Of a stretch of 38,903 bases of DNA, positions 17,263 through 26,600 are shown piece by piece (the stretch's first letter is position 1; the number at the start of each line of letters is the position of its first letter). Below the pieces are notes generated by a model. That model ran no database searches. It saw only the letters and a list, made by a program, of their open reading frames with translations, and was not told where the DNA came from. Position numbers and translations under genes: made by a program. Source of the stretch: Pirellulales bacterium (lineage in GTDB: Bacteria > Planctomycetota > Planctomycetia > Pirellulales > Thermoguttaceae); assembly GCA_020846145.1 (NCBI GenBank), contig JADLEL010000140.1:1-38903 (forward strand). Direction: 5' to 3'.

Positions 17263-17343
17263 GGGGATAGGGGATAGGGGATAGGGGATAGGGGATAGGG
17301 GATGGGGGATAGGGGATAGGGGATAGGGGATAGGGGATAGGGA
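17263..17343. repeat. Heptamer array GGGGATA
   Basis: About eleven tandem copies of ggggata with very few changes. The array lies between the MoxR and DUF4350 genes. The same heptamer, in either orientation, recurs at 26866-26891, 27018-27058 and 35868-36021. Confidence 0.9.
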
Positions 17344-17421
17344 GCCGGGATGTTTTCGCTCCCGGTTTGCGAGTCGGGAGGCCTTCGTCGCCGTTAAGGA
17401 TTATTATTGCAAATTGGTAAT

Positions 17422-17470
17422 TTCAAATCTCAAATCTCAAATCTCAAATTTCAAATTTCAAATTGCAAAA
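17422..17470. repeat. Heptamer array CAAATCT
   Basis: Seven tandem heptamers: caaatct three times, then caaattt and caaattg variants. It ends 30 bases from the stop of the DUF4350 gene. A related caaattg array at 19461-19499 lies inside the DUF4129 reading frame. Confidence 0.85.
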
Positions 17471-17499
17471 TAAACAAGGACAAATTTATTATTTATTAT

Positions 17500-18741
17500 T
17501 CATACTTTCTTCTCCAATTCGCCGATTGTTTGCCGATAATGCAACAGTCGGGCGGTGGCGTAGGTGCGGTCGCCGGAGCGTTTGAGCATTTCGGCCTCGG
17601 CGGCGATGTGCCGGCCGAAATCGGATTCGGCCACGCTCTGCAAACGGCGGGGGCGCCCGAAGATCGGCCAGCGCACAAAACAAAAGATGACGCCGACGGC
17701 CGATAAATGCAAGAGGATCCAGTTGGTGGGCCAGAGTTGGAAGATTTCCAAGCCCGTGGGTGAACCGATCGTGGGGTCTTTGTCGCGGATCGGCGGCCCC
17801 CCCGATCCGCTTTCGAGGAACACCACTTTTTGGCCGGATGGTCCGATCTCGTCGATCAGCTTGCCCGCCAGCTTGCGATGCTCGCGGTTCACCAACGGCA
17901 CGTTGAGCAGGAAAGAGCCGCTTACGACGACGATCCGCCGGCCGCCGTACACGGGCGTGCCGCTCACGAGCACGTCCTCTTTCGAGGCGAGGAGAATTTT
18001 GGCGTTTTCGGGCGGTTCCAAGCGGCTTTGCAGATCGATCTCCACCTTCGCGGGATCGATGCCGGCGAGCCACGCGGGATCGCCCGTTAGCGTTTTCACC
18101 TGGCGCGGCTTCACGGCGGAATCGAGCGCGAACCACTCGCAATCTTCCTTATTCGGCAGGCTCGCGCGGTCGCCCGTTACGCGGCTTTGCTCGAAGGAAA
18201 TCTCGCCCTGAATGAGCGGCGTTTGCGCGGGAGGCGCGCCGGGAGCGACCTTCGTCCAGTAATCCGGCGCGGCGTCGTAATCGCGGCCCACGTAGATGAG
18301 CGTACGGCCGGGCTTGTCGGCCAACCACGCATCGAGCCATTGCCGCACGTTCGCGGCGGGCGGTTTGTAATCGTCGGGAAACCAAACGATGCAATCGGCC
18401 CGCTCGTGCAGCCGCGGCGAGAGAAAATGCCAGGAATAAACCTTGTGGCCGGCCCGCGAAAACATCTCGCCCAGCACGGAGGTGCCGTTGACGCTCTCGG
18501 TCGGTCCGGGGCCTTGGCGATTGCCGTAGTGGGTTTCGACGCGGGTTTGGCAGCCGGAAAATACGCAGAGGGAAAAAAGAATGATGAATGATGAAGGATG
18601 AATGATGAATGACAAGTTCGGAATGCTGAATGCTGAATGATGAGTAATGAATGACAAAGATATCGGCTTCCGGGGATTTGATTCACCCAGAGTCGAATGC
18701 ACCCTGTTCGGAATGAGTTTTTTACAAAAAATATCGATCAT
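17500..18741 (-). CDS. DUF4350 domain protein, probable lipoprotein
   Basis: About 413 residues. The central part (about 75-340) matches the DUF4350 pattern seen beside MoxR/DUF58 genes: VNGTSVLGEMFSRAGHKVYS, then DCIVWFPDDY. Near the end there is a membrane helix (WILLHLSAVGVIFCF) and a short cytoplasmic tail. The N-terminus is odd. It is translated from period-7 ttcatcN repeats, giving a hydrophobic stretch that ends in VFSGCQ, a plausible lipobox. The start is uncertain: ATG 18741 (used here), TTG 18747, or a TTG nearer the hydrophobic stretch. It sits between the DUF4129 and MoxR genes. Confidence 0.8.
   Translation of the reverse strand: MIDIFCKKLIPNRVHSTLGESNPRKPISLSFITHHSAFSIPNLSFIIHPSSFIILFSLCVFSGCQTRVETHYGNRQGPGPTESVNGTSVLGEMFSRAGHKVYSWHFLSPRLHERADCIVWFPDDYKPPAANVRQWLDAWLADKPGRTLIYVGRDYDAAPDYWTKVAPGAPPAQTPLIQGEISFEQSRVTGDRASLPNKEDCEWFALDSAVKPRQVKTLTGDPAWLAGIDPAKVEIDLQSRLEPPENAKILLASKEDVLVSGTPVYGGRRIVVVSGSFLLNVPLVNREHRKLAGKLIDEIGPSGQKVVFLESGSGGPPIRDKDPTIGSPTGLEIFQLWPTNWILLHLSAVGVIFCFVRWPIFGRPRRLQSVAESDFGRHIAAEAEMLKRSGDRTYATARLLHYRQTIGELEKKV
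18581..18660. repeat. Heptamer repeat (ttcatcN type) in the start of the DUF4350 frame
   Basis: Degenerate seven-base units (atgaatg, atgaagg and relatives on the plus strand) run through this stretch. Read on the minus strand they encode the hydrophobic N-terminal segment of the DUF4350 protein. Confidence 0.75.
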
Positions 18742-18758
18742 GCTCAATAAGGGTTTTG

Positions 18759-18816
18759 TTCATTCATCATTCATCCTTCATCATTCATCCTTCATACTTC
18801 ATCCTTCGGCATTCAG
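18759..18816. repeat. Heptamer array ttcatcN
   Basis: About seven tandem units (ttcatca, ttcatcc, ttcatac, ttcggca) span the gap between the DUF4129 and DUF4350 genes and reach the last codons of the DUF4129 gene. Confidence 0.85.
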
Positions 18817-19653
18817 TTTCTCAAACTCTCCGAGGCGGAACCAGCAGGACTCGAATCGAGTTTGGGAGAGGGCATGGCGGCCGAAAAAGGTGTCCTCGAA
18901 GGCGATCATCGTCTGCTCGAGCAACTGGCGGAGCGAGAGGCGGGCGCCGACCTCGCGGAGGTATTGGCGGTTGGTCTTCCCCTTGGCCAGGCGAATGCGG
19001 TGCCGCTTGTCGAGTTCCACGAGTTGGTAGCTGAACAAAAAAACGACGGCTTTGGCGTAATCGCCCTGCTGGTAGAGCCGCCGGGCTTCGTCGAGCAGGT
19101 TCATGTTGCCCGCGAGAATGGGAAACGGCAGCGACTCGATGCGGTCGCGCGCCGAGGCATCGGTCTTTGGCGATTCGCCGCCCGCCGCGCCGGCTTCGCG
19201 GCGGAAATAGGTTTTCGCCGCATAATACATCAGGAAGAGGATGACCGCGCAGAGGGCCACCCAAGCGAACCATTGCAAAAACTGTCCCCAGCGGAAATTG
19301 AACGACCAGGGCTTCCACGGCACCGGGACATCGACGCGCCGCAGGTCGTCGGCGGAGGAATCGTACCAGGGATGGACGAACCAGCGGTCGAGGGAGTCGC
19401 GGCCCGATCGGACGGGATCATCGACCGCGAGCCGCGGGGAGTTCGCCGGGGAGGGCGAGATTGCAAATTGGTTATTGCAAATTGCAAATTGCAAATTGGA
19501 CGAGGTTGGGTGCCATGCCCACGCTTGTCGTGGGCATGAAAGTGAACCTCCCCAAACGCCAACATGCCCACGGCAAGCGTGGGCATGGCACCCGGCACCG
19601 GCAAGATGCCAGTGGCACGCAATTATCGATAATAGGAACAAGCAAGGTTTCAT
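18799..19653 (-). CDS. DUF4129 domain membrane protein
   Basis: A 284-residue protein. The N-terminus looks like a signal sequence (CLFLLSIIACHWHLAGA). The next 45 residues or so come from repeats. A mature region with DDPVRSGRDSLDRWFVHPWY follows, then a membrane helix (FAWVALCAVILFLMYYA), and a C-terminal DUF4129 region (YAKAVVFLFSYQLVELDK ... LLEQTMIAFEDTFFGR). DUF4129 is usually found in membrane proteins near MoxR and DUF58 genes; the function is unknown. The ATG at 19653 overlaps the stop of the upstream gene as ATGA, which supports translational coupling and fixes the start. Confidence 0.82.
   Translation of the reverse strand: MKPCLFLLSIIACHWHLAGAGCHAHACRGHVGVWGGSLSCPRQAWAWHPTSSNLQFAICNNQFAISPSPANSPRLAVDDPVRSGRDSLDRWFVHPWYDSSADDLRRVDVPVPWKPWSFNFRWGQFLQWFAWVALCAVILFLMYYAAKTYFRREAGAAGGESPKTDASARDRIESLPFPILAGNMNLLDEARRLYQQGDYAKAVVFLFSYQLVELDKRHRIRLAKGKTNRQYLREVGARLSLRQLLEQTMIAFEDTFFGRHALSQTRFESCWFRLGEFEKLNAEG
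19461..19595. repeat. caaattg heptamers and inverted repeat inside the DUF4129 gene
   Basis: Bases 19461-19499 are tandem caaattg heptamers. Bases 19515-19595 hold two inverted copies of gtgccatgcccacgcttg with a gtgggcat continuation. Both are read in frame as residues about 18-65 of the DUF4129 protein (LQFAICNNQFAI and CHAHACRGH segments). Confidence 0.8.
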
Positions 19654-20465
19654 GTCGGTTGTCTGGTCAGGCGTGCGCCTTCGGCGCGCATCAGGAGTTC
19701 GACTTCCCAGCCTTCGCGGCGGATGCGGAGATCGAGATATCCCAGGTAACGGACGACGGTGAAGAAGCCGAAGACGATCCACATACAGAGGGGGAAGAAG
19801 AAAGTGAAGGTCGGGCCTTCCCATTCCCATTCGTTAAACAACATGCCGCACAAGGCCAGGCAACTCAGCCAGAGCGACGCGAAGAGCGATGCGCCGAAAG
19901 TCATCGCGGCGAGCCAGCGGGGGAAGAGGTCGCCCGTCACGCCGGCGTGCAGCGCGCGGAGGCGGCGGAAGGTGGTCATCTGGCCCGGCCGGCGGCGAAA
20001 GAGCGGATTGCGCTCCAACAGGACCACTTCGCTGATATGCGGCCAACCGCCGAACAAAAACATCCAGGTGATCAACATGAATAGCAGCGGAATCCGCAAC
20101 ACGCCTTGAAAGAGCAGCATCTGCGGCAGCGAGAGGAAAAATTCCTTGACCAAGTAGCCGGCCCGCGGCTTATCCATGAACAGCGAATGGCCGAGGAACA
20201 GCGTCAGCGGCGCGGTCGCCAGCGGCGCTTCCATGAGCGCGAGCATGAGCATGTAAAAGATGTATTTGAATGGAATGTACGCCTCATTGATATCCGCATC
20301 AAGGCCGTATAGCAGATAGGCGTTGAGGATCAGCGCGGGAACGACGCCCAGGAGGAACAGCCCGACCAGCGGCGCGGCGTAAGCGCGGATTACCCGCAAG
20401 GCCAGGTCGAGCAGATCGACATAACTGCGTTCGCGGATCACGATGCGTTGCCGGTCGAGTTGCAT
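19650..20465 (-). CDS. Multipass membrane protein of the MoxR cluster, unknown function
   Basis: A 271-residue protein not assigned to a named family. It has about five to six hydrophobic segments (AAPLVGLFLLGVVPALILNA, IFYMLMLALMEAPLATAPLT, a segment near ILRIPLLFMLITWMFLF, AAMTFGASLFASLWLSCLAL and FFFPLCMWIVFGFFTVV). The C-terminus ends with LGYLDLRIRREGWEVELLM. That last motif resembles proteins encoded with SpoIIM/RDD/DUF58 clusters. The position between the SpoIIM and DUF4129 genes, with a four-base ATGA overlap with the latter, indicates a shared role in the inner membrane. Confidence 0.82.
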   Translation of the reverse strand: MQLDRQRIVIRERSYVDLLDLALRVIRAYAAPLVGLFLLGVVPALILNAYLLYGLDADINEAYIPFKYIFYMLMLALMEAPLATAPLTLFLGHSLFMDKPRAGYLVKEFFLSLPQMLLFQGVLRIPLLFMLITWMFLFGGWPHISEVVLLERNPLFRRRPGQMTTFRRLRALHAGVTGDLFPRWLAAMTFGASLFASLWLSCLALCGMLFNEWEWEGPTFTFFFPLCMWIVFGFFTVVRYLGYLDLRIRREGWEVELLMRAEGARLTRQPT

Positions 20466-20580
20466 GGGCAGTGGGCAGTCAGTAGGCGGTAGGCAGTAGG
20501 CGGTAGGCAGTTAATTCATCATTTAGCATTTATACTTCATCATTCATCATTCCCTCACCCCTCGCCCCTCTCCCCTGTTC
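20465..20580. repeat. Heptamer arrays GGTAGGC and CCCCTCN
   Basis: Bases 20465-20511 hold ggtaggc/agtaggc heptamers. After a short ttcatc-type stretch, 20551-20580 holds cccctca, cccctcg, cccctct. The latter is read as the last codons of the SpoIIM-like gene (GARGEG). Confidence 0.8.
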
Positions 20581-21540
20581 TTTCGGGAATCCCAAAAACA
20601 CGAAATAGAACATGAGCATGGCGCTGGTGAGGACGGCGGTCAGGGCCTTGATTTCGTAGGGGGCTTCGGAAGGGGACAAAAACGCCTCGATGCCGGCGGC
20701 CATGAGGAACATGATCACCGCCGCGCAGACGACCGAAACGGATTCCCTGCCGGTTTTCACGAGCGAATCGCCGCGCGTCAAGCCGCGGGTTTCGACGATG
20801 GCGAAACCCAGCCTCATGCCAGCCGCGGCGCAAAGGATAATGGCCGTCAGCTCGAAGGGGGCGTGCGCGGTGACGAAATGGTAGAAATTGTCGGCGTTCG
20901 GCGATTTGGCCATATAGCCGAAGGTGGCGCCGATCATCGCGGCGTTGACCACCGTGGCGTACAGCCCGCCCACGCCGCCGAGCAAGCCCATCGCAAAACA
21001 GCGCAATCCGATGCCGGCGTTGTTCCAGATGTAGAAGCCCACCATGCCGCCGCCGATATTGCCCGCCGCGCCCGAACTGCGCGTAACCGGCTGGGCGAAG
21101 CCGTCGTCGAGGTAGGAGATCATCTCCTTGCCGAGCGTGTTTTCGGCGAAGCCGGGCCGATAGTAGGCCGCCGCGTAAGCCAGCAGGAACACGCCCCAAA
21201 AGATGACGAACGCCAGCCGCAGGCAGTTGTCGTTGAACAGCCGTTGCGGCACGGCGACGAACAGTTCCTTGAGCCAGCCGCGGACGTTGAACGTCCGGCT
21301 GCGATAGAGTTGGTTGTGCGCCCGCGCAACGAGTTGATGCAAGTAGTGGATCGTGCCCGGCGGAAGCTGGTAGGAGTCGGCCAGGGCCAGATCGGCGCAG
21401 GCCGAACGATAGAGGGAGGCGAAGCGGTTCACCGTCGCCGCTGGGATGACACGCCGCGAACGGCCCTCGAAGCGGAGGCACATCAGTTCCAATTCCCGCC
21501 AGTTCTCCCGGCGGGCGGTTAACAGGTCGGAGACCTCCAT
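20530..21540 (-). CDS. SpoIIM-like (stage II sporulation protein M family) membrane protein
   Basis: A 336-residue inner-membrane protein. An N-terminal soluble region of about 100 residues (WRELELMCLRFEGRSRR) precedes five or so membrane segments, with NAAMIGATFGYMAKSPNADNF and FVTAHAPFELTAIILCAAAGMRLG typical of the SpoIIM family. The name comes from Bacillus; here the family is found with MoxR/DUF58/RDD genes and does not imply sporulation. The first 22 bases overlap the end of the RDD gene, which suggests coupling. The last dozen residues (GARGEGMMNDEV) are translated from heptamer repeats, so the original stop may have been lost. Confidence 0.9.
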   Translation of the reverse strand: MEVSDLLTARRENWRELELMCLRFEGRSRRVIPAATVNRFASLYRSACADLALADSYQLPPGTIHYLHQLVARAHNQLYRSRTFNVRGWLKELFVAVPQRLFNDNCLRLAFVIFWGVFLLAYAAAYYRPGFAENTLGKEMISYLDDGFAQPVTRSSGAAGNIGGGMVGFYIWNNAGIGLRCFAMGLLGGVGGLYATVVNAAMIGATFGYMAKSPNADNFYHFVTAHAPFELTAIILCAAAGMRLGFAIVETRGLTRGDSLVKTGRESVSVVCAAVIMFLMAAGIEAFLSPSEAPYEIKALTAVLTSAMLMFYFVFLGFPKEQGRGARGEGMMNDEV

Positions 21541-22379
21541 GGCTTAGCCTCCGCAAACGCATAGGGATTCTTCGGCTCCGCGAAGGGCGAGCCGCTGGGC
21601 ACTATCGGCTCCTCGTCCTGCCGCTCGGTGATGAACGTGCGGTAATAGAGGGCGCAGAGCAGGAGGTCGAGGTTCGTGTTGGGCGGCAGGTTGAATTTCT
21701 CGCGGAGCGGTTCGGCCACGTGCCGGGCGATCTCCAGCCGCCGGCCCCACGCGAACGATCCGCGCCGCTCGACATAAGCCGAAAGCGCCCGTGCCAGCGA
21801 GCGCTTGGGCAGATAATTGACGGGAATCTGCGCCGCAAGCCGGGCGACTTCGGGATCGCCGATCTGCGTCAGTCCCCGCAGCCAATGCCCTTCCTCGACC
21901 ACGACCATCGTGCCGGCGGCCAGATCGCCCAGCCGCTGAAACCGGTCGTTCATCATCGCCGAGAGTAGACCCACTTGGAATAAATAAAACGGCTGGGCGT
22001 CCACTTCGCGCAGGAAATTCCGCAACACGGCTTGAATCCCGTTGATCGGCTGGCCATCGATCGACACCACGCGGATGCGCATCAAGCGTTTGCCGGGCGT
22101 CTGGCCGTTCCAAAAAGTCTCGAACAGCCCTCCGTAAAACCAGGAAAGCGCGAACCAGAGAATCAAAATCAGTCCGATGCTCAGTCCGGGCAGGCCGGAG
22201 AAGCCCAAGGTCAATCCGAAGATCAGTCCGCCCGCGAAGATGATCAATGCGCGAAACACCGCATCCAGGAGATACGCGGGCAGACGGCGAAACGGGCCCG
22301 CCACGCGATATTGGAAAGCGATGTTTTCGGGCGTAACGATTTCGATCCGCGTATCGAGTTGCGCTGCTCCGTTCGGCAT
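21519..22379 (-). CDS. RDD family membrane protein
   Basis: A 286-residue protein. The RDD domain covers about residues 15-160: FRRLPAYLLDAVFRALIIF at the first helix, a second hydrophobic stretch, FWNGQTPGKRLMRIRVVSID, and DRFQRLGDLAAGTMVVVEEG. A soluble C-terminal half of about 125 residues follows. RDD proteins are membrane proteins, some linked to ion transport; substrate unknown. The ATG at 22379 was chosen because family similarity starts soon after; an in-frame TTG at 22415 would add 12 residues. It is the first gene of the cluster and overlaps the SpoIIM-like gene by 22 bases. Confidence 0.9.
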   Translation of the reverse strand: MPNGAAQLDTRIEIVTPENIAFQYRVAGPFRRLPAYLLDAVFRALIIFAGGLIFGLTLGFSGLPGLSIGLILILWFALSWFYGGLFETFWNGQTPGKRLMRIRVVSIDGQPINGIQAVLRNFLREVDAQPFYLFQVGLLSAMMNDRFQRLGDLAAGTMVVVEEGHWLRGLTQIGDPEVARLAAQIPVNYLPKRSLARALSAYVERRGSFAWGRRLEIARHVAEPLREKFNLPPNTNLDLLLCALYYRTFITERQDEEPIVPSGSPFAEPKNPYAFAEAKPWRSPTC

Positions 22380-22435
22380 ACGCTCGATTATGATCGAAAG
22401 GCCGCCGATTCGCAAGCCGCGGGGACACCCATTTA

Positions 22436-22594
22436 GCCCCCCGTGAATACACGGGGGGCGATAGCGTCAAAGAGCAAACCAACGAATCCTATCGAAAGAA
22501 CCCACTTGAAAATATTTGCCGTTACCCGCCCCCGGTGTATTCACCTTGGCCCCCGGTGTATTCACCTTGGCCCCCGGTGTATTCACCGGGGGCT
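22436..22594. repeat. Hairpin and 21-base tandem repeat
   Basis: Bases 22436-22459 form a ten-base perfect stem (gccccccgtg/cacggggggc). Bases 22528-22569 are two perfect copies of gcccccggtgtattcacctt plus g; a third copy (22570-22594) closes as a hairpin ending gggggc. These fill the gap upstream of the RDD gene, where no promoter was clearly seen. Confidence 0.85.
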
Positions 22595-22609
22595 AAATGA
22601 TTGGGGAAT

Positions 22610-23482
22610 TCATCGTTTTTCGGATTGCAATTCCTTCAATCGCCGCTGCGCCGTCTGTTTCAATTCGCCTGGGGCGCGCTTGACGATCATGCGATAGTAG
22701 ATTTTCGCCACCTGGGGCTTGCCTTCCTCCTCGGCGGCTTCGGCACGTTTCAAAAGGGATAAAACCTCGTCGTCTGCCGCCTTTTTTTCCATTTCGTGGA
22801 GCCGTTTCGCCTCGGCCACGCTGGGGACGGGACGCTCGGCCGAACTGCGCTGGATTGAAGGCGAGGCTTGATTTGCTTCGGCAGCGAGAGCAGGGTGCCG
22901 GGGAAGTATCGCTTCGCCGGGGTCCGGTTCGTCGATTTCGGCTGACCTGACTTCGTTTTGCGCCGCCAAGAGTCGCCGCATGACTTGCACCCGATCGAGG
23001 GGGTTGGGAGTCTCGGAATTGTTTTGCGGCATCACGCCCGGCATCATCGGGCCAGACATCGGATATCCGCCCACCACGGGAGTAAAACCCACGACGAACG
23101 GGCTGATCGTTACATCATAGAAAGCCCCGGGGTAACCGTTCATCACCGTAACGAACGGCGTCTGGCTGGTGAAACTTCGATACGAACCTTGGGCGGCGGA
23201 AAGAAAAATATTCCCGTTAAAATTTCGATTCCCGAACCGCCACCCCGATTGCAGCCCGCCGGAGGGATCGAAATGTCCGAAAGGGGGAACGGCATGGTTC
23301 GGCATCCCGAAGCGGGCAAATCCGCCGGGCCAGTTCAATCCCCAGGCAATGCCGTAGCGCTGGTAATAGCCCTCGTTCAATGAGTTGAACGGCGTGCCCA
23401 CGGTAATTTGCTGGGAATACAGCGGCAGTGCGGATAACAAAGAAAATAGCAATGCCAATCGAATGCCGCTAGAGATTCGCAT
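22610..23482 (-). CDS. Secreted protein of unknown function
   Basis: A 290-residue protein. A clear signal peptide (IRLALLFSLLSALPLYSQ) is followed by a Gly/Phe/Tyr-rich region (about 30-150; FNSLNEGYYQRYGIAWGLNWPGG, written in part) of the kind common in planctomycete secreted proteins. The C-terminal third is charged and helical (EVLSLLKRAEAAEEEGKPQV, then AKIYYRMIVKRAPGELK), like a single tetratricopeptide-type unit. No catalytic motif was recognised. It stands alone, between the RDD cluster and valS. The ATG at 23482 directly precedes the signal peptide. Confidence 0.8.
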   Translation of the reverse strand: MRISSGIRLALLFSLLSALPLYSQQITVGTPFNSLNEGYYQRYGIAWGLNWPGGFARFGMPNHAVPPFGHFDPSGGLQSGWRFGNRNFNGNIFLSAAQGSYRSFTSQTPFVTVMNGYPGAFYDVTISPFVVGFTPVVGGYPMSGPMMPGVMPQNNSETPNPLDRVQVMRRLLAAQNEVRSAEIDEPDPGEAILPRHPALAAEANQASPSIQRSSAERPVPSVAEAKRLHEMEKKAADDEVLSLLKRAEAAEEEGKPQVAKIYYRMIVKRAPGELKQTAQRRLKELQSEKR

Positions 23483-23556
23483 GATACCCGCCTCGGCCGT
23501 GTCGCCAGCCCTCCGAATTGTAACGCGAGAGGCGGAAGCAAGTCAAGGATTTTTCT

Positions 23557-23632
23557 AAAGCGAGCCGAAGCGTCCCCGCCCCCGGCCGATTCGTCGCAAA
23601 TGGCCGGGGGCGGGGAAGCCCCGGCTCGCTTT
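23557..23632 (-). repeat. GC-rich inverted repeat after valS
   Basis: Bases 23557-23586 and 23602-23632 form a long imperfect stem. The strongest part is cgtccccgcccccggcc against ggccgggggcggggaag, flanked by gcgagcc and ggctcgc. It lies six bases past the valS stop and may end its transcript. It shares the gcgagcc/ggctcgc ends with the element at 25-170. Confidence 0.75.
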
Positions 23633-23637
23633 TTGAT

Positions 23638-26600
23638 CTACGCTTTGTTTTTTTCCAACCGTTCAAGCACTTCTTTCGCCGCCGCGAGCTGCGACTGGAG
23701 ATCGGCGAGGCTTTCGCGCTCTTTTTGCACGACGTCGGCGGGGGCGCGATCGACGAAATTGGTATTGCCTAGCTTTTTCTCCTTCGCGGCGATGAAGCCG
23801 GCGAGTTTTTCGATCTCCTGCTTCTTGCGGGCGATTTCGGCCGCGATATCGATCAATCCCGCCAGATCGACATAGACTTCCATGCCCGAAAGCGAAACGT
23901 TTGCGCTAAGTTCGGGCGAAACCACGTCCGGCCCCCAGGCAACGGCTTTTGCGCCGGCCATCGAGTCGAAATACGGCTCCATCGGCTTGAGAAGCGCGGC
24001 CGTGGCGGCATCGCAACGAACGGAAAATCTCAAATCGGTTTTCGGCGGCACGTTCTGCCGGCTGCGAATGTCGCGGATGGCACGAAGAACATCTTGGAAG
24101 TGCGCGAATCGGGCCTCGATCTCTGGATTCTGCCGCTTGGGGTCGTACTCCGGCCACGGAGCGATCATAATGCTCTCCGCCGCCGGATGATGATCGCCGA
24201 GCGCACGCCGCGGGGCGTATTCGCCTAACCGCTGCCAGACTTCCTCGGTTAAAAACGGAATCATCGGATGCAAGAGCCTCAAGAGCGTGTCGAGCGTGTG
24301 GGCCAGCACCCGCTGGGCGACCGTCCGCTGCAATTCGCTTTGCAAGCGGCCTTTCACCATCTCGACGTAGAAGCTGCAAAACTCGTCCCAGGCGAAATCG
24401 TACAGCACCCGTGCGGCGTCGGCGTAGCGGTATTCGGCCAAAGCGTCGGTTACGCCTTTGGTGACCGTTGCCAGGCGGCTTAATATCCACTTGTCTTCAA
24501 CGAAAAGCTCCTCGTCGGACACCTTGCCCGCCGAAAAACCTTCGAAGTTCATCATGGCGAACCGCGAGGCGTTCCAGAGCTTGTTACAGAAATTCCGCGC
24601 AAGCTCGAAGCGGTCGGAGACCACCGCGCCGCGCGGCAAGGCCATGTCCTCGGGCTTTGCGGCCCATTGCGTTGAAAATTCCTTGCCGCATTCCTTGCAT
24701 TTGAGTTTCGGTTTGACGCGGTTGTCTTTGGTTTGCTCGATGAGCTTGCCGCAATGCGGGCACTCGAACTCGACCGGCATGCGAATGTCCTGCGTCTCGG
24801 TCGTGAGATAGGCGATGCCAAACCGCAGCGCATCGGCCCCGAATTTGTCGATCACGTCCAGCGGATCGACCCCGTTCCCCTTCGACTTCGACATCCCCTC
24901 GCCGTAGCCGTCGAGAATTTTCGGATGGATAAAGACCTCGTGGAACGGGATCTCGCCGACGTTGTAAAGGCCGGTCAAAACCATCCGCGCCACCCAAAGC
25001 GTGATGATATCGCGGCTGGTAATGAGCACGTTCGTCGGATAGTAGTATTTCAATTCTTCGGTTTGCTCCGGCCAGCCCATCGTCGAATGCGGCCAGAGGG
25101 CGGAACTGAACCAAGTGTCGAGAACGTCGGATTCTCTGTCGATCATCGAGCAGCTCTGGAGCAAATGTACACCGGACATCGACCTCTGCGCGTATTCCTC
25201 CTCATTCTTCGCGTCGAAGTTCTTCAACAGGACTGTCAATTCCTCGAATGCTTGATCAGCTTGGGGTGACCGTGTGCAGATCAAGGTCCGCCCAGGGGAG
25301 TCCTGCACGACAACTTGGTCTGTCAACTGCATATCCTCAAGCCATCCTCGAATTGACGACTGGATTTCTTCGTCGCTCCAAATAGGCTCGTCGGTATCGA
25401 TAGACTTAACTTCGCCATAAGTGAAGGTCCACACCGGAATCCGATGTCCCCACCAAAGTTGCCGGCCGATGGGCCAGTCGCGCTTTTCGCTAAGCCAATC
25501 GAGATAACTTTTCCCGTAGCGTTCGGGGATGATTTTCACGCGGCCGTCGATTACCGCGTCCATCGCCGACTGGGCCAGTTCGTCCATCTTGACAAACCAT
25601 TGGTCGGTCAGATACGGCTCGATCGGCGTTTTGCTGCGGTCGCTATGGGCGATTTCGATCTGCCGATCTTCGATCTTCGGCACAAGGTCCAATGCCTGGA
25701 GGTCGGCCACGACCTTTTCGCGGGCCTCCATGATCGTGAGGCCCTGATATTTGCCCGCTTCGGCCGAAAGGGTGCCGTCGGGATTCAAGATGTTGACCAT
25801 CGGCAGATTCTTGCGCAGACCAACTTCGTAGTCGTTCGCGTCGTGCGCCGGGGTGATTTTCACGCAGCCGGTGCCCAACTCGGGCTTGGCCCAATCGTCG
25901 GCCACCAAGGGGATTGCCTTATTCTGCAACGGCAACATCACTTCTCTACCCGCCAACGCCATGTCGCGCAGCGTGAGGAGCAGCGGGAGCATTTCCCGCT
26001 TGCGCCGACGGACTTCCTCGATTTGTTCTTCAAGCGACGGTTTATCTTTCGCTTGCGAAGCGGCAAGCCGCTCTATCAATTCAGCTTCGGCTTTCTCTAA
26101 AGCGGCCGCCGGATCGGGATGCACCGCCACGGCCGTATCGCCAAGCATCGTTTCCGGCCGCGTCGTCGCCACGGTCACGTGCGTCGGCTCGCCGGGAAGC
26201 GGATTATCGACGGGAACAATCGGATATTTGAAATACCAAAAATGCCCATCGACCGTTTCGTGGAAGACTTCGTCGTCGCTGACGGCCGTTTGCAAAAAGG
26301 TGTCCCAGTTGACCAGTCGCTTGCCGCGGTAGATTTTGCCGTCCTTGAAGAGCTTGAAAAACGTCTCGCGGACCGCCCGGGCGCAGGTGTCGTCGAGCGT
26401 GAAGCGGGTGCGCTGCCAATCGCAGCTACAGCCCATCCGCTTGAGTTGGCCGAGGATGCGGGCTTCGTATTCTTTCTTCCACTCCCAGATTCGGACGACC
26501 AGCCCTTCGCGGCCGAGATCGTGCCGCGTGATTTTTTCCTCGGTCAACAACCGCCGTTCGACCACCGCCTGCGTGGCGATGCCCGCGTGATCGGTGCCCG

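Noticed and set aside
17263..17343. CRISPR array
   Set aside because: The units are seven bases and directly tandem, without spacers, and no cas gene is nearby.
20530..21540. Evidence for sporulation
   Set aside because: The SpoIIM family occurs widely in non-sporulating bacteria with MoxR/DUF58 genes, and no other sporulation gene is present.
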